64,000 bases of DNA, taken from positions 558,001 through 622,000 of the forward strand of contig NC_012108.1 of assembly GCF_000020365.1 (NCBI RefSeq), written 5' to 3'. The stretch is from Desulforapulum autotrophicum HRM2. GTDB lineage: Bacteria > Desulfobacterota > Desulfobacteria > Desulfobacterales > Desulfobacteraceae. Made by a program: the position numbers and the translations under genes. Each line of letters begins with the position of its first letter. Within the stretch, counting starts at the first letter, position 1. This document shows, in pieces, positions 1 through 8,642 of the stretch. The notes under the pieces were generated by a model that was not told where the DNA came from, searched no databases, and was given only the letters and a program-made list of their open reading frames with translations.

Positions 1-697
1 CGGCCTTGACTTTTTTGTCGGCAAGTACCGTTCCAATGCCACCCCTGCCGGCCTGTTTGTATCTCACCCGTTTCCGTTTGGCGTCAAACCAGGTGAAGTT
101 AAGGCAGCCCAGCAGGCTGTGCTTTGCCGCCGTTCCAGTGGATACGACGGAGATGTTAACCGGTTTATCCGGATCAAAGTAGTTGGTCAGGGCCTCGGAC
201 AGTGCATAGGAGTCGTCGGTGAGTCCCTGGACTTCAAAGATCTTAATTTTTTCTTCAATGCCGTCAATCAGGATAATGGTTTCACAATCGGCCTTGCCCG
301 TGATTTCAATGACATCAAAGCCTGAAAACTTCTTGTAGGGTCCAAAGTAGCCGCCCACGTTGGAATCCATGGGGGCACCGGTCGTCGGTGAGATGGTGGT
401 GACAATACTTTTTCCCCCGCCCGGGTATCCGGGGGTGCCTCCAAGGGGGCCTGAGGCGATGCAGATGGCATTTTCCGGGTCGTTCCATTTGGTAGTGCCT
501 GTTACGGCATTCCACATGAGCCACAGGTCGTAGCCCTTGCCGCCGATGAAGGTCTGTTTTGTCTTTGCGTCAATGTCGTTGATGGCAATGGTGCTGTCCG
601 ACATATTGATATGAAGGGATTTGTCCGTATAGCCACAGACAACGTCGGCTCTTTTATAGGAAATCGCTGCGATCTCTTTCAGGGTAAAGGGGTTCAT
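1..697 (-). CDS. Aldehyde:ferredoxin oxidoreductase, N-terminal part (truncated by window edge)
   Basis: About 232 N-terminal codons are present; the rest lies beyond position 1. The translation begins MNPFTLKEIAAISYKRADVV and contains GGKGYDLWLMW near residues 52-62 and GPLGGTPGYPGGGKS near residues 83-97, hallmarks of the AOR N-terminal domain that contacts the bis-pterin tungsten cofactor. The family oxidises aldehydes to carboxylates with ferredoxin as acceptor in the cytoplasm. The ATG at 697 follows a strong ribosome-binding site (AAGGAGAAAAT). It is the last visible gene of the operon running leftward from livK and follows an FAD dehydrogenase by 16 bases, so its aldehyde could be the product of that enzyme (inference). 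The 4Fe-4S cysteines are outside the window. Confidence 0.88.
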   Translation of the reverse strand, partial: MNPFTLKEIAAISYKRADVVCGYTDKSLHINMSDSTIAINDIDAKTKQTFIGGKGYDLWLMWNAVTGTTKWNDPENAICIASGPLGGTPGYPGGGKSIVTTISPTTGAPMDSNVGGYFGPYKKFSGFDVIEITGKADCETIILIDGIEEKIKIFEVQGLTDDSYALSEALTNYFDPDKPVNISVVSTGTAAKHSLLGCLNFTWFDAKRKRVRYKQAGRGGIGTVLADKKVKA

Positions 698-713
698 ATT
701 TTCTCCTTAAATG

Positions 714-1874
714 TCATTGCAGTCCTTCTGTACCGCCAAATTCACGATACAGGGAAAATTCATCCAGTACAAGGGCGTCATTGTCCGTTAATTCGTCCGT
801 GATAAGCCTTGCCATGATTTCACCCATGCCCGGACCGAGCATGAATCCCTGTCCGCACATGCCTGTGACATGGGCAAGGCCTTCGATTTCCTGGTTCCAC
901 CCGGCAAGGGGGGATCCGTCCGGGGTCATGGGATACAGCCCCCGCCAAACCCGTCGCACCCGGATGTTTTTGAGCCTTGGCATGAGTTCCACCATTCGCT
1001 TTGCCACCTGGGGAAGGAACACGGATGTCTCCCTTGTGTCCGTGCCCAGGATGGACGGGTCCGGGGTGATGCAGAAAACGATCTGGCCGTGACGGCTCTG
1101 GTAAAAATAGTAGTTTTTAGAGCCGGGTGCGGGTCGCAAATCTACAACCATGGCCTCGAAAAATGAAGCCACAGGTTCGGTGATGGCCCCTTCGTGGCAG
1201 TCGGGGAATACGGGGATGTCAACCCCGGCAAATTTGCCAAGATCCCTTGAAAAAGGGCCTGCTGCATCGATCACCACCGGAGCCGAATAGGTTGCACTGT
1301 CCGTTGTGACACCTGTGACCTTTGCGTTGTCCGTTGTAATGCCGGTTACCTGTTCCTTGAAGTGAAAATCCACCTTCTTTGTTCCAAGGGCATGGCGGTA
1401 AAAGGCGTTGTTGGCAAGCAGGGGTGAGGCAGAACCGTCGTCTGGGGAAAAGGTGCCACCCATGAGGCCCTGCCTTGTGATCCCTGGAACGATCTCCACG
1501 ATTTTGTCAGCATCCACATAGTCAATTTTGAGGCCGTACTGCTTCTGGACGGGCAGAAATCCCTTGAGGATCGCCTCTTCTTTGTCTCTGTAGACCGGGA
1601 AAAGATAACCGCCCCGGAGCCATTCAATGTCATCTCCATGGGTTTCCTGCCAGGTGGAAAGAATTTTTAATGATCGCATACCGACGATGATTTTTCCCGG
1701 ATCTGAGTGGGTTGCACGGATGCCGCCGATGGCGTGCTTGTTCTGTCCCTGACCTGGGGAAGGATGACTGTCGATCACAAGGGTTTTTACCCCTTTTTGC
1801 CCAAGGGCAAGGGCCGTGGGAACTCCTGCTGAGCCTGCACCCACCACAATTGCATCATAGGCCTTAGTCATCAT
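714..1874 (-). CDS. FAD-dependent amine/amino-acid dehydrogenase, DAO-family (beta-type) subunit
   Basis: This 386-residue protein starts with a Rossmann dinucleotide-binding motif (YDAIVVGAGSAGVPTALALG) and has the conserved C-terminal FAD segment of the D-amino-acid oxidase/sarcosine oxidase-beta/HcnC family (GMCGQGFMLGPGMGEIMA). Members oxidise C-N bonds of amino acids or N-methylated amines. The gene overlaps the 3-prime end of the larger FAD/Fe-S gene by 11 bases, as expected for subunits of one complex like sarcosine oxidase alpha/beta, proline dehydrogenase PDH1 or HcnBC. There is no signal peptide, so it should act in the cytoplasm or at the inner membrane face. The substrate cannot be read from sequence; the adjoining Liv-type importer suggests an imported amino acid or amine. 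Confidence 0.85.
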   Translation of the reverse strand: MMTKAYDAIVVGAGSAGVPTALALGQKGVKTLVIDSHPSPGQGQNKHAIGGIRATHSDPGKIIVGMRSLKILSTWQETHGDDIEWLRGGYLFPVYRDKEEAILKGFLPVQKQYGLKIDYVDADKIVEIVPGITRQGLMGGTFSPDDGSASPLLANNAFYRHALGTKKVDFHFKEQVTGITTDNAKVTGVTTDSATYSAPVVIDAAGPFSRDLGKFAGVDIPVFPDCHEGAITEPVASFFEAMVVDLRPAPGSKNYYFYQSRHGQIVFCITPDPSILGTDTRETSVFLPQVAKRMVELMPRLKNIRVRRVWRGLYPMTPDGSPLAGWNQEIEGLAHVTGMCGQGFMLGPGMGEIMARLITDELTDNDALVLDEFSLYREFGGTEGLQ

Positions 1875-3948
1875 TACCTCCTTTTACCCCGGCAAAGGTG
1901 CCCAGGGGAACCTCCACAAAAAGGGGCCGGTCAATTCTGTCCGTGGTCTGTTTGAGATCCACACCCTCGTCCCTGAAAATCCCCCACACCATGGGCCTGC
2001 AGGTTTTTGAACCGCAGGCCCCCATGCCGGTCCGGTTGATTGCCTTGAGTTCATTCATGTCCCTTACTCCGTTTCGGATGGCCGATCGGATCTCACCCGC
2101 CGTTACCCGCTCGCACCGGCATATGACGGCATCGTCCGGAATGCCGGTGGTATCCGGCACCTCTTCGGGCAGAATCACCTTTTCCTGAACAACAATTCCC
2201 ACGGCTCGTTTGGCTGTTTCTTTGTCGAGTTTCACCTGGACCAGCAGGGTGCCGGGAAACTCTTTTTTGCTCAGCACCCGTTGCACATCCACCCGGGCCA
2301 GGGGGGCTCCATTAACATCTGTGACGGTGACGGTATTTCCCTTTTTGACAAGGTCCCTTGATATCTCATAGGGCAGGGTGACCAGGGGTTGTTCCGGGTC
2401 TTTTCGATAGTCCACCAGGGTTGCGGCAAGTCCAGGGCAGACGGCAACACAGTTCATGCACCCCTTGCAGAGGGAGGGGTCCGTAAGGGTTGGAAGGCCC
2501 GTGATGAGATTATTTTCCGTTTGAATGATGTTCTCGCTGCACACCGAGGTGCAGGGATTGCAGGGAATTTCCTGGGTGCAGTGAAAAATGGGCAGCACCC
2601 CAGTTTCAATGGTCGGAACAGGCCGTTCAATGGCTTTTCCAGGCCTTGATTTTAGAATCTGAGCCTTTTTGATCCACTCGTCTGGAATCTCCTGGTCAAA
2701 TTTTCCAAGGGATTGTGCGATTTTTACCCCCTGGATTTTTCCGGTGAACATGGCAGCAGATGCCTCTGCAATCTCTTCAGCGTCTCCTGCGGCAAACACG
2801 TCCATGCCCCAGGCTTTGGCCTTTAAAAAGAACTCGTCGACCTTGGCAAGTCCTACGGCAACCAGCACCGTGTCAACCTTAAAGGTCTTTTCCGTTCCCG
2901 GAACCGGTTTCCATCGTTCGTCGCGTTCGGCAATGGTGACGGTTTCCACCCGGTCCCTTCCATTGGCTGATACCACCGTGTGGGTGGTGTAGATGGGAAC
3001 CCCCAGGCGAATGAGCTTGTCTGCATGGACCTTGTATCCGCCCACCTGGTCAAGTCCTTCAATCACGGCAACCACCTCAATGCCTGCCTGGATGGCGTGG
3101 TAGCCTGCAATGATGCCCACATTGCCACCGCCGATGATGAGAACCCGGTCTGCTGCCTTGATAAGGTCCCGGTTTACAAGGGTCTGGAAAGCGCCTGCAC
3201 CATAAACACCGGGCAGAGTGTTACCGGGAAACGCCAGCATTCTTTCCCTTGCGCCGGTGGCCACCAGCATTTTTTGGGGCTTGATTTTGATATAATGATT
3301 TTTCTGGACAGCCCCCACAATGCCGTCGGAAAAAACCCCCACCGCTGTCGTTTCAAGCCTCGTTTCAACCGTGGGGAACTCCTTGAGTTTTTGTTCAAGG
3401 ATATGGCCGATTTCAAATCCCCGGGTGCCGGCCCACGAGTCTTCGACGGATCCAAAGAATTTGTGGGTCTGGAGAACCAGCTTTCCCCCAAGCCTATCCT
3501 TGTCGTCAATGATCAGGGTTTCGATCCCAAGTCGGCCAAGTTCGATGGCGGCAGAGAGCCCTGCAGGACCGCCGCCGATGATCAGCACCTCAACGGTCAG
3601 GTCCTCGATATCTTCAAAGTCCTGGGGGCTGTCATCCCCGGGAAGTTCGGGAAGCCCTTCCACGCTTTTGACGTCCATGCCCTGTTCAAGGGGGGTCATG
3701 CACGATTTTACCGGGAATCCGTCGACAATGACAAGGCACTGGGAGCACTGTCCGTTGGCGCAGTACATGCCCTGGGGGCTCTTGTCCTTGTGATGATGAC
3801 CAAAAGTATTGATATCATTGGCAAACAGGGCTGACGAAATCATCTCTCCCTGTTTGCCTGTGAGTGGTCTGCCGTTCCACTGGAACGACACCTCCTGTGC
3901 CTGGGGAATATCCAGAACAGGATGGCTGGTGATTCTTCGTTGTGTCAT
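1864..3948 (-). CDS. Multidomain FAD/NAD(P) oxidoreductase with 2Fe-2S, 4Fe-4S and BFD-like domains (alpha-type subunit)
   Basis: This 694-residue protein has four recognisable parts. An N-terminal ferredoxin fold carries probable 2Fe-2S ligands Cys63, Cys68, Cys71 and Cys83. A pyridine nucleotide-disulfide oxidoreductase core follows, with an FAD motif (LIIGGGPAGLSAA, about residue 123) and a second nucleotide motif (VLIIGGGNVGI, about 265). A ferredoxin-like stretch (CNPCTSVC ... CKGCMNCVAVCPG, about 465-505) comes next, and then a BFD-like 2Fe-2S domain (CRCERVTAGEI ... GACGSKTC, about 610-650). The arrangement resembles a fusion of HcnA- and HcnB-like subunits with an extra ferredoxin module. 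It probably accepts electrons from the overlapping DAO-family subunit and passes them to ferredoxin or NAD (inference). Confidence 0.88.
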   Translation of the reverse strand: MTQRRITSHPVLDIPQAQEVSFQWNGRPLTGKQGEMISSALFANDINTFGHHHKDKSPQGMYCANGQCSQCLVIVDGFPVKSCMTPLEQGMDVKSVEGLPELPGDDSPQDFEDIEDLTVEVLIIGGGPAGLSAAIELGRLGIETLIIDDKDRLGGKLVLQTHKFFGSVEDSWAGTRGFEIGHILEQKLKEFPTVETRLETTAVGVFSDGIVGAVQKNHYIKIKPQKMLVATGARERMLAFPGNTLPGVYGAGAFQTLVNRDLIKAADRVLIIGGGNVGIIAGYHAIQAGIEVVAVIEGLDQVGGYKVHADKLIRLGVPIYTTHTVVSANGRDRVETVTIAERDERWKPVPGTEKTFKVDTVLVAVGLAKVDEFFLKAKAWGMDVFAAGDAEEIAEASAAMFTGKIQGVKIAQSLGKFDQEIPDEWIKKAQILKSRPGKAIERPVPTIETGVLPIFHCTQEIPCNPCTSVCSENIIQTENNLITGLPTLTDPSLCKGCMNCVAVCPGLAATLVDYRKDPEQPLVTLPYEISRDLVKKGNTVTVTDVNGAPLARVDVQRVLSKKEFPGTLLVQVKLDKETAKRAVGIVVQEKVILPEEVPDTTGIPDDAVICRCERVTAGEIRSAIRNGVRDMNELKAINRTGMGACGSKTCRPMVWGIFRDEGVDLKQTTDRIDRPLFVEVPLGTFAGVKGGNDD

Positions 3949-4018
3949 TGTTCTACCTGCCGGTTGTTGTTAGATGAAAGTCAATGGTTCGACCTTTTAT
4001 AAAATACGCCTTTATAAA

Positions 4019-4034
4019 GGGGAGTTGCCTCCCC
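4019..4034 (-). other. Short GC-rich intercistronic hairpin between livF and the dehydrogenase genes
   Basis: GGGGAG and CTCCCC form a perfect 6-bp stem with a TTGC loop. On the transcribed minus strand the stem is followed by TTTATAAAGG. It separates the transporter half from the catabolic half of the operon and could be a partial terminator or an mRNA end point. Confidence 0.4.
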
Positions 4035-4061
4035 GGTTGTTCGTCAATCATCTGTTATGAC

Positions 4062-4778
4062 TTATCTTTTTTTGCCCAGGTAAGCTTCCTGGATCTTTTC
4101 AGAAGCCAGAAGTTCTTCGGATGTGCCGCTCAGAACCAGGTTGCCCACCTCAAGCACATAGGCCCGGTTGGCAAGTTTGAGGGCTGCCTTGGCGTTCTGT
4201 TCCACCAGGAGCACGGTCACACCGGTCTGGCTGATTTCCCTGATGGTTTTGAAAATTGCCTTGACCAGAATGGGTGCAAGTCCCAGGCTTGGTTCATCCA
4301 GGAGCAGCATTTCAGGTTTTGACATCAAGGCCCTGGCAATGGCCAGCATCTGCTGCTCTCCCCCGGACAGCGTGCCGGCAAGCTGCCGTTTTCTTTCGGC
4401 AAGTCTGGGAAAAAGGTCATAGACCCAGGCAAGGATCTTTTTATCTGTTTTTTTCTGGGTGTAACTGCCCAGGATGAGGTTCTCTTCCACGGTGAGGATA
4501 CCGAATATCCTCCGGCCTTCGGGGGAATGGCTGATGCCCATGGAGACAATGTCATGGGCCGGGGTTCGGGTGATGTCACCCCCCTTAAACAGGATTGATC
4601 CGGATGTGGGGTCATGGAGGCGGCTGATGGTTCTGAGGGTGGTGGTTTTTCCCGCACCATTGGCACCCAGGATGGTTACGATTTCCCCTTTTCTAACCTT
4701 CAGGGAGATTCCTTTGATGGCGGCAATGCTGCCGTAGGAGACCCTGAGGTCTTTTACTTCAAACATGATATCATTCAT
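4062..4778 (-). CDS. livF: Branched-chain amino-acid type ABC transporter, ATP-binding protein LivF
   Basis: The protein has the LivF-type ABC ATPase motifs: Walker A GANGAGKTT, signature LSGGEQQMLAIARALM, Walker B LLLDEPSLGLAP and the switch histidine replaced by glutamine (VEQNAKAAL), as is usual for LivF. The chosen ATG at 4778 lies in an ATGAATGA overlap with the end of livG, with a GAGG ribosome site about 11 bases upstream. A longer reading from 4811 would enter livG by 41 bases and is less likely. It energises uptake together with LivG and the LivHM pore. Translational coupling to livG is probable. Confidence 0.93.
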   Translation of the reverse strand: MNDIMFEVKDLRVSYGSIAAIKGISLKVRKGEIVTILGANGAGKTTTLRTISRLHDPTSGSILFKGGDITRTPAHDIVSMGISHSPEGRRIFGILTVEENLILGSYTQKKTDKKILAWVYDLFPRLAERKRQLAGTLSGGEQQMLAIARALMSKPEMLLLDEPSLGLAPILVKAIFKTIREISQTGVTVLLVEQNAKAALKLANRAYVLEVGNLVLSGTSEELLASEKIQEAYLGKKR

Positions 4779-5544
4779 CGTCGTCATCCTCGCTGCCAAG
4801 GTAGGCTTCAATTACCAGGGGATTGGACTGTATCTCATCGGGAATGCCTTCGGCAATGGGGCTACCAAAGTTTATTACGGTAATATAGTCGGTCAGTGTC
4901 ATGACAAGGTCCATGTTGTGCTCGATCAAAAGGATGGTGACTCCCTGGTCTCTGATTGTATAAATGGTGTCCACAAGTTCCATGGTTTCGCTGTCGTTGA
5001 GCCCGGCTGCGGGTTCGTCAAGGATGAGAAGTTCGGGTTCGCTTGCAAGGGCCCTTGCCATCTCAACCTTTCTCTGGATGCCGTAGGCAAGGTTTCCCAC
5101 GGATTCTGCGGCAAGGTTGTCGATTTTGAAAAATTCGAGAACCTCTTTGACCTTGAGCCAGTTGGTCCGCTCGTCCTTTAGTGAACCTGGGGTGTGGCAG
5201 ATGCCGTGCCAGAAACGCTGGGTGCTCCTGAAGTGGCGTCCTGACATGACATTTTCAGCCACGCTCATTTCGGAAAAGAGCCGAATGGTCTGGAAAGTTC
5301 TTACAATTCCCATGGCTGCAACCCTGTGGGGTGGCGCACCGGTGATCTTTTTTCCCTGCCAGAAGACATCTCCTTCTTCAGGGGGATGGATGCCGGTGAT
5401 GCAGTTGAATGCCGTTGTTTTGCCCGCCCCGTTGGGCCCGATGATGCCGTAGATCTGATTTCTTTGGACCGTAAGGTTGAGGTTGTCCACTGCAGTGAGG
5501 CCCCCGAACCGTTTGGTCATATTTTTTAATTCAAGAAGCGCCAT
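4771..5544 (-). CDS. livG: Branched-chain amino-acid type ABC transporter, ATP-binding protein LivG
   Basis: This 257-residue LivG-type ATPase has Walker A GPNGAGKTTAFNCITG, a degenerate signature region typical of LivG (LAYGIQRKVEMARALA), Walker B LLILDEPAAGLND and the switch histidine (LLIEHNMDLVM). The C-terminus ends in an acidic run (EDDDDE). It starts 3 bases after livM stops and overlaps livF, so the ATPases and permeases are evidently co-translated. The substrate class is set by LivK and not by this subunit. Confidence 0.94.
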   Translation of the reverse strand: MALLELKNMTKRFGGLTAVDNLNLTVQRNQIYGIIGPNGAGKTTAFNCITGIHPPEEGDVFWQGKKITGAPPHRVAAMGIVRTFQTIRLFSEMSVAENVMSGRHFRSTQRFWHGICHTPGSLKDERTNWLKVKEVLEFFKIDNLAAESVGNLAYGIQRKVEMARALASEPELLILDEPAAGLNDSETMELVDTIYTIRDQGVTILLIEHNMDLVMTLTDYITVINFGSPIAEGIPDEIQSNPLVIEAYLGSEDDDDE

Positions 5545-5547
5545 TTC

Positions 5548-6495
5548 TCATCCTCGTTTGAAGTATTCAGGTATCTTGCCAAACCGGGCCGGAAATATTC
5601 CTTCGGGTCTCAGGATCATTGCAAATATCATGGCAAAGCCAAAGATAAAGTATCTCCAGGTGGCAAAATCCCGGAAAATCTCGGGAAGGACAAACATCAC
5701 AAAGGTTCCCATGAGAATCCCTGGCAGCGAGGAGCCACCCACAAGGACGATGGAAAAAAAGAGAACCGACTGCATGAAGTTGAACGCCTCCGGGCTTACG
5801 GCCGAGTACTGGATGGCCAGGAGCACTCCCGCAAGGCCTGCAATGCCGGCGCCCAGTCCAAAGGCAAACAGTTTGTATCCCCTGGTGTTGATGCCGATGC
5901 TGTTGGCGGCAAGTTCGTCCAGCCGCAGGTAGTGCAGGGCCCGGCCAGCCTTGCTTCGGTCAAGGTTTGCCATGATGAAAAAGGTGAGGATCAGCACCCC
6001 CACTCCCAGGTAGTAGATGGCCGTGGGAGAAGCCAGGTCCATGCCGAGAAAAGAGGGGGTGTCCAGACCGAAGATGCCGTTGGGTCCACCGGTGATACCG
6101 AAGATGTTGTTTTCCACAAGCTGGAGAAAGACGATGTTGAATCCAATGGTGGCCACCAGCAGGTAGTCGCCCCTGAGGTGGATGATGGGTCCGGCAAGCA
6201 CTATGCCGCATAGGGCAGGAATGATAATGGCAAGGGGAATCGAGTAGAGGATGGGGATGCCGAAACTTTTGTTTGCAATGGCCGCGGTGTAGGCCCCGAT
6301 GCCGAAGAACAGGGCATGGCCCATGTTGAACATTCCTCCTTTGCCAAGGATGATGTCTTCACTCAAGCCCACCACTGAAAAGATCAGAAAGGTGGATCCG
6401 ATTGCCAGCCACTTGGAGTCGGCAAGGGCGGGAAAGAGCAGCATGGCAATAATGAAAATCACGTATCCAATGGTTTTGCTGTTAAATTTCATCAT
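5548..6495 (-). CDS. livM: Branched-chain amino-acid type ABC transporter, permease LivM
   Basis: This is a 315-residue integral membrane protein with roughly ten hydrophobic segments and the LivM family pattern GKGGMFNMGHALFFGIGAYTAA followed by LRGDYLLVATIGF. It forms the inner-membrane pore with LivH. The start codon overlaps the end of livH by 4 bases. Length and spacing are normal for the family, and nothing suggests inactivation. Confidence 0.94.
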   Translation of the reverse strand: MMKFNSKTIGYVIFIIAMLLFPALADSKWLAIGSTFLIFSVVGLSEDIILGKGGMFNMGHALFFGIGAYTAAIANKSFGIPILYSIPLAIIIPALCGIVLAGPIIHLRGDYLLVATIGFNIVFLQLVENNIFGITGGPNGIFGLDTPSFLGMDLASPTAIYYLGVGVLILTFFIMANLDRSKAGRALHYLRLDELAANSIGINTRGYKLFAFGLGAGIAGLAGVLLAIQYSAVSPEAFNFMQSVLFFSIVLVGGSSLPGILMGTFVMFVLPEIFRDFATWRYFIFGFAMIFAMILRPEGIFPARFGKIPEYFKRG

Positions 6496-7394
6496 ACCTT
6501 CTCCGCTACGCGTTCACCCATGATACCCGTGGGTTTCACAACAAGGATGGCGATCAAAAGGGTAAAAGTAAAGGCATCTGCCCAGGTGCTTGACACGTAG
6601 CCTGCAATAAAGGCCTTGAAGATGCCGAGCAGCATGCCGCCGACCATGGCACCGGGGATGTTGCCGATGCCGCCGATAATGGCAGCAACAAAGGCGTAAA
6701 GTCCGTAGTTCCATCCCATGTTAAAGTTGATACCCCGGTAGTAGAGTCCGATGAACAGGCCGCCCACGGCTCCGAGGAAGGTGCCGATCACAAAGATGAG
6801 GGTGATGATGCCGTTGACATCTATTCCCATGAGCCTTGAGGCGTCATGGTCAATGGAGGTGGCTCGGATGGCCGCTCCTACCCTTGTCTTGTCGATGAAG
6901 AAAATGAGGCCGACCATGATCAGGAGAGAAATCACCAGAATTACCACCTGGATAAAGCTGATATAGACGCCGCCGATGTTCCAGGTGATTGCCGGCAGGA
7001 TGTCTGCCGGAAAAAACCGCATTCTGGGCCCCCAGATGAGCATGATGCCGTTCTGGATTACCAGGCTGGCGCCCAGGGCAGATACAACCGCGGACAGGCG
7101 CGGTGCCTTTCTAAGGGGACGATAGGCCACCCGTTCAAGAACGATGCCCGCCATTGCGATGATGGTACCGGTTACGGCAAAGATGATGATGACGGCCAGG
7201 ATGGAGTTTGTGGTTTTGCCAAGGAACTGGTCGTACACGGTCAGCCCCACAAAGGATGCCATGGCCACAAGATCGCCGTGGGCAAAGTTGATCAGTTTCA
7301 TGATGCCGTACACCATGGTGTATCCCAGGGCCACCAGGGCAAAGATGGAGCCAATGGTTAGACCATTGACCAGCTGTTGAAAAAAAATGTCCAT
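6492..7394 (-). CDS. livH: Branched-chain amino-acid type ABC transporter, permease LivH
   Basis: This 300-residue polytopic membrane protein has the LivH signature GLTIGSIFALVALGYTMVYGIMKLINFAHGD near the N-terminus and a conserved GxGNIPGAMxGG segment near residue 240. It pairs with LivM to form the permease. It is separated from livK by 87 bases that hold a hairpin. That spacing is larger than at the other junctions and is consistent with differential expression of the binding protein. Confidence 0.94.
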   Translation of the reverse strand: MDIFFQQLVNGLTIGSIFALVALGYTMVYGIMKLINFAHGDLVAMASFVGLTVYDQFLGKTTNSILAVIIIFAVTGTIIAMAGIVLERVAYRPLRKAPRLSAVVSALGASLVIQNGIMLIWGPRMRFFPADILPAITWNIGGVYISFIQVVILVISLLIMVGLIFFIDKTRVGAAIRATSIDHDASRLMGIDVNGIITLIFVIGTFLGAVGGLFIGLYYRGINFNMGWNYGLYAFVAAIIGGIGNIPGAMVGGMLLGIFKAFIAGYVSSTWADAFTFTLLIAILVVKPTGIMGERVAEKV

Positions 7395-7433
7395 ATTATT
7401 GACCCCTATGAATCGATCCGGATGATTGGCCAG

Positions 7434-7462
7434 GGTCGACCCGAACGATTTTCAGGCCGACC
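7434..7462 (-). other. Intercistronic stem-loop between livK and livH
   Basis: On the minus strand GGTCGGCC and GGTCGACC form an 8-bp stem (one G-U pair) with a 13-base loop. There is no T-run after it. By analogy with malE-malF, such a hairpin after a binding-protein gene usually protects the upstream mRNA from 3-prime exonucleases and reduces distal expression. Confidence 0.5.
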
Positions 7463-7481
7463 ACTGTTGGATGATTAACGG

Positions 7482-8618
7482 TTATTTGACAATCGGGTAG
7501 ATGACCTTTTTGGAACCGTCTGCCTGGTACTCATAGGTCTGATGGGCGCTTCCCACCCTGTTTCCGTCGGGTGCCCACTCAATGGGGCCGGTGATGCCGG
7601 GATAATCCTTGAGGGTGTGGAGGTATTCGGCAAGTTTTTTGGTGTCTGTGGTGCCGGTTTCTTCAATGGCGTGGAGGATGGCCCGCATGCCGTCAATGTT
7701 TAAAAGGGTCCAGATGCTTGGGGGGTCCATCTTGTACTTGGCCTTGTAATCCTTGAGGAAATTGATGGCAAGGTCATAGGGAAGAAGTTCGGGGGAGGGG
7801 ACGTTGATCAGATACGACCCCTCGGCATATTTTCCTGCAAGCTTGATGTAGTCGGGGTTGTCACAGGCGTTGGAACCGTAGAAATCGGCCATGACCCCTA
7901 GCTGCATCTGCTGTGACCTGAGCAGTCCTGCCTCGTTGTAGTAACCGCTGAAGTAGATGACATCCGGATGGGTGGATTTGATGTTGGTGAGGACGGGTGT
8001 ATAGTTCTGCTCACCGGCTTTGATCTTTCCCTGGTATACGATGTTGCCGCCAAGTTTCTTGATTTCACCAATTACGGAGTCGCCAAGGCCCGTTGAGTAA
8101 GAGGAGAAGTCAGATACAATGGCGATTTTTTTGTATTTCTTCACATTGATAAAGTAGTTGGCCGTATAGGTTGCCTCGGCAGAGTTGGGAAAGGAATTTC
8201 GGAAAAAGGTCCAGTAGCCGTGCTCGGTAAGGGCGTCACTCGTACCGTCGGTTGTCTGGAGAATCCCTTCCCGATAATAGGTAGCCTGGGCAGCTTCGGC
8301 ACAGGTGGAGGTGTAGGACCCGATGACTGCGATGACGTCTTTGTTTACAAGATCCTTGGCGCAGATGGCAGCCTTCATTGCCGTACCTTCATCGTCGCAG
8401 GTGAAGATTTCAATCTGTCGTCCAAGGATACCCCCCTTGGCATTGACCTGCTCGGCAATGAGGCGTACGCCCTGATCAATCCCCTGGCCTTCATTTGCGT
8501 ATTGACCAGTGGTGGGGGCCTGGACGCCGATCTTGATGGTCTCAGATGCATCGGCCTGGGTACCTGAAAGGGCTAAACAGAACAACAATGCAAAAAACAA
8601 TCTGAAAACTTTGTTCAT
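7482..8618 (-). CDS. livK: Periplasmic amino-acid/amide-type substrate-binding protein LivK
   Basis: This 378-residue protein has a clear Sec signal peptide (residues 1 to about 24, hydrophobic core FRLFFALLFCLALSG, cleavage near Ala-Asp-Ala). It is followed by the type I periplasmic binding fold of the Leu/Ile/Val family (IKIGVQAPTTGQYANEGQGI; VIGSYTSTCAEAAQATYY). It captures the ligand for LivHMGF. The family also binds amides, aromatic acids and other compounds, so leucine cannot be assumed. The ribosome site AGGAGAAAGAAG directly abuts the ATG and is nearly complementary to the pyrimidine stretch of the candidate small RNA at 55041-55052. Confidence 0.9.
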   Translation of the reverse strand: MNKVFRLFFALLFCLALSGTQADASETIKIGVQAPTTGQYANEGQGIDQGVRLIAEQVNAKGGILGRQIEIFTCDDEGTAMKAAICAKDLVNKDVIAVIGSYTSTCAEAAQATYYREGILQTTDGTSDALTEHGYWTFFRNSFPNSAEATYTANYFINVKKYKKIAIVSDFSSYSTGLGDSVIGEIKKLGGNIVYQGKIKAGEQNYTPVLTNIKSTHPDVIYFSGYYNEAGLLRSQQMQLGVMADFYGSNACDNPDYIKLAGKYAEGSYLINVPSPELLPYDLAINFLKDYKAKYKMDPPSIWTLLNIDGMRAILHAIEETGTTDTKKLAEYLHTLKDYPGITGPIEWAPDGNRVGSAHQTYEYQADGSKKVIYPIVK

Positions 8619-8642
8619 CTTCTTTCTCCTGTTAAAGTCAAG

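Noticed and set aside
2980-3834. 284-codon open frame antisense to the Fe-S/FAD dehydrogenase
   Set aside because: The opposite strand encodes clear Fe-S and FAD motifs; the frame lacks a ribosome site and family similarity.
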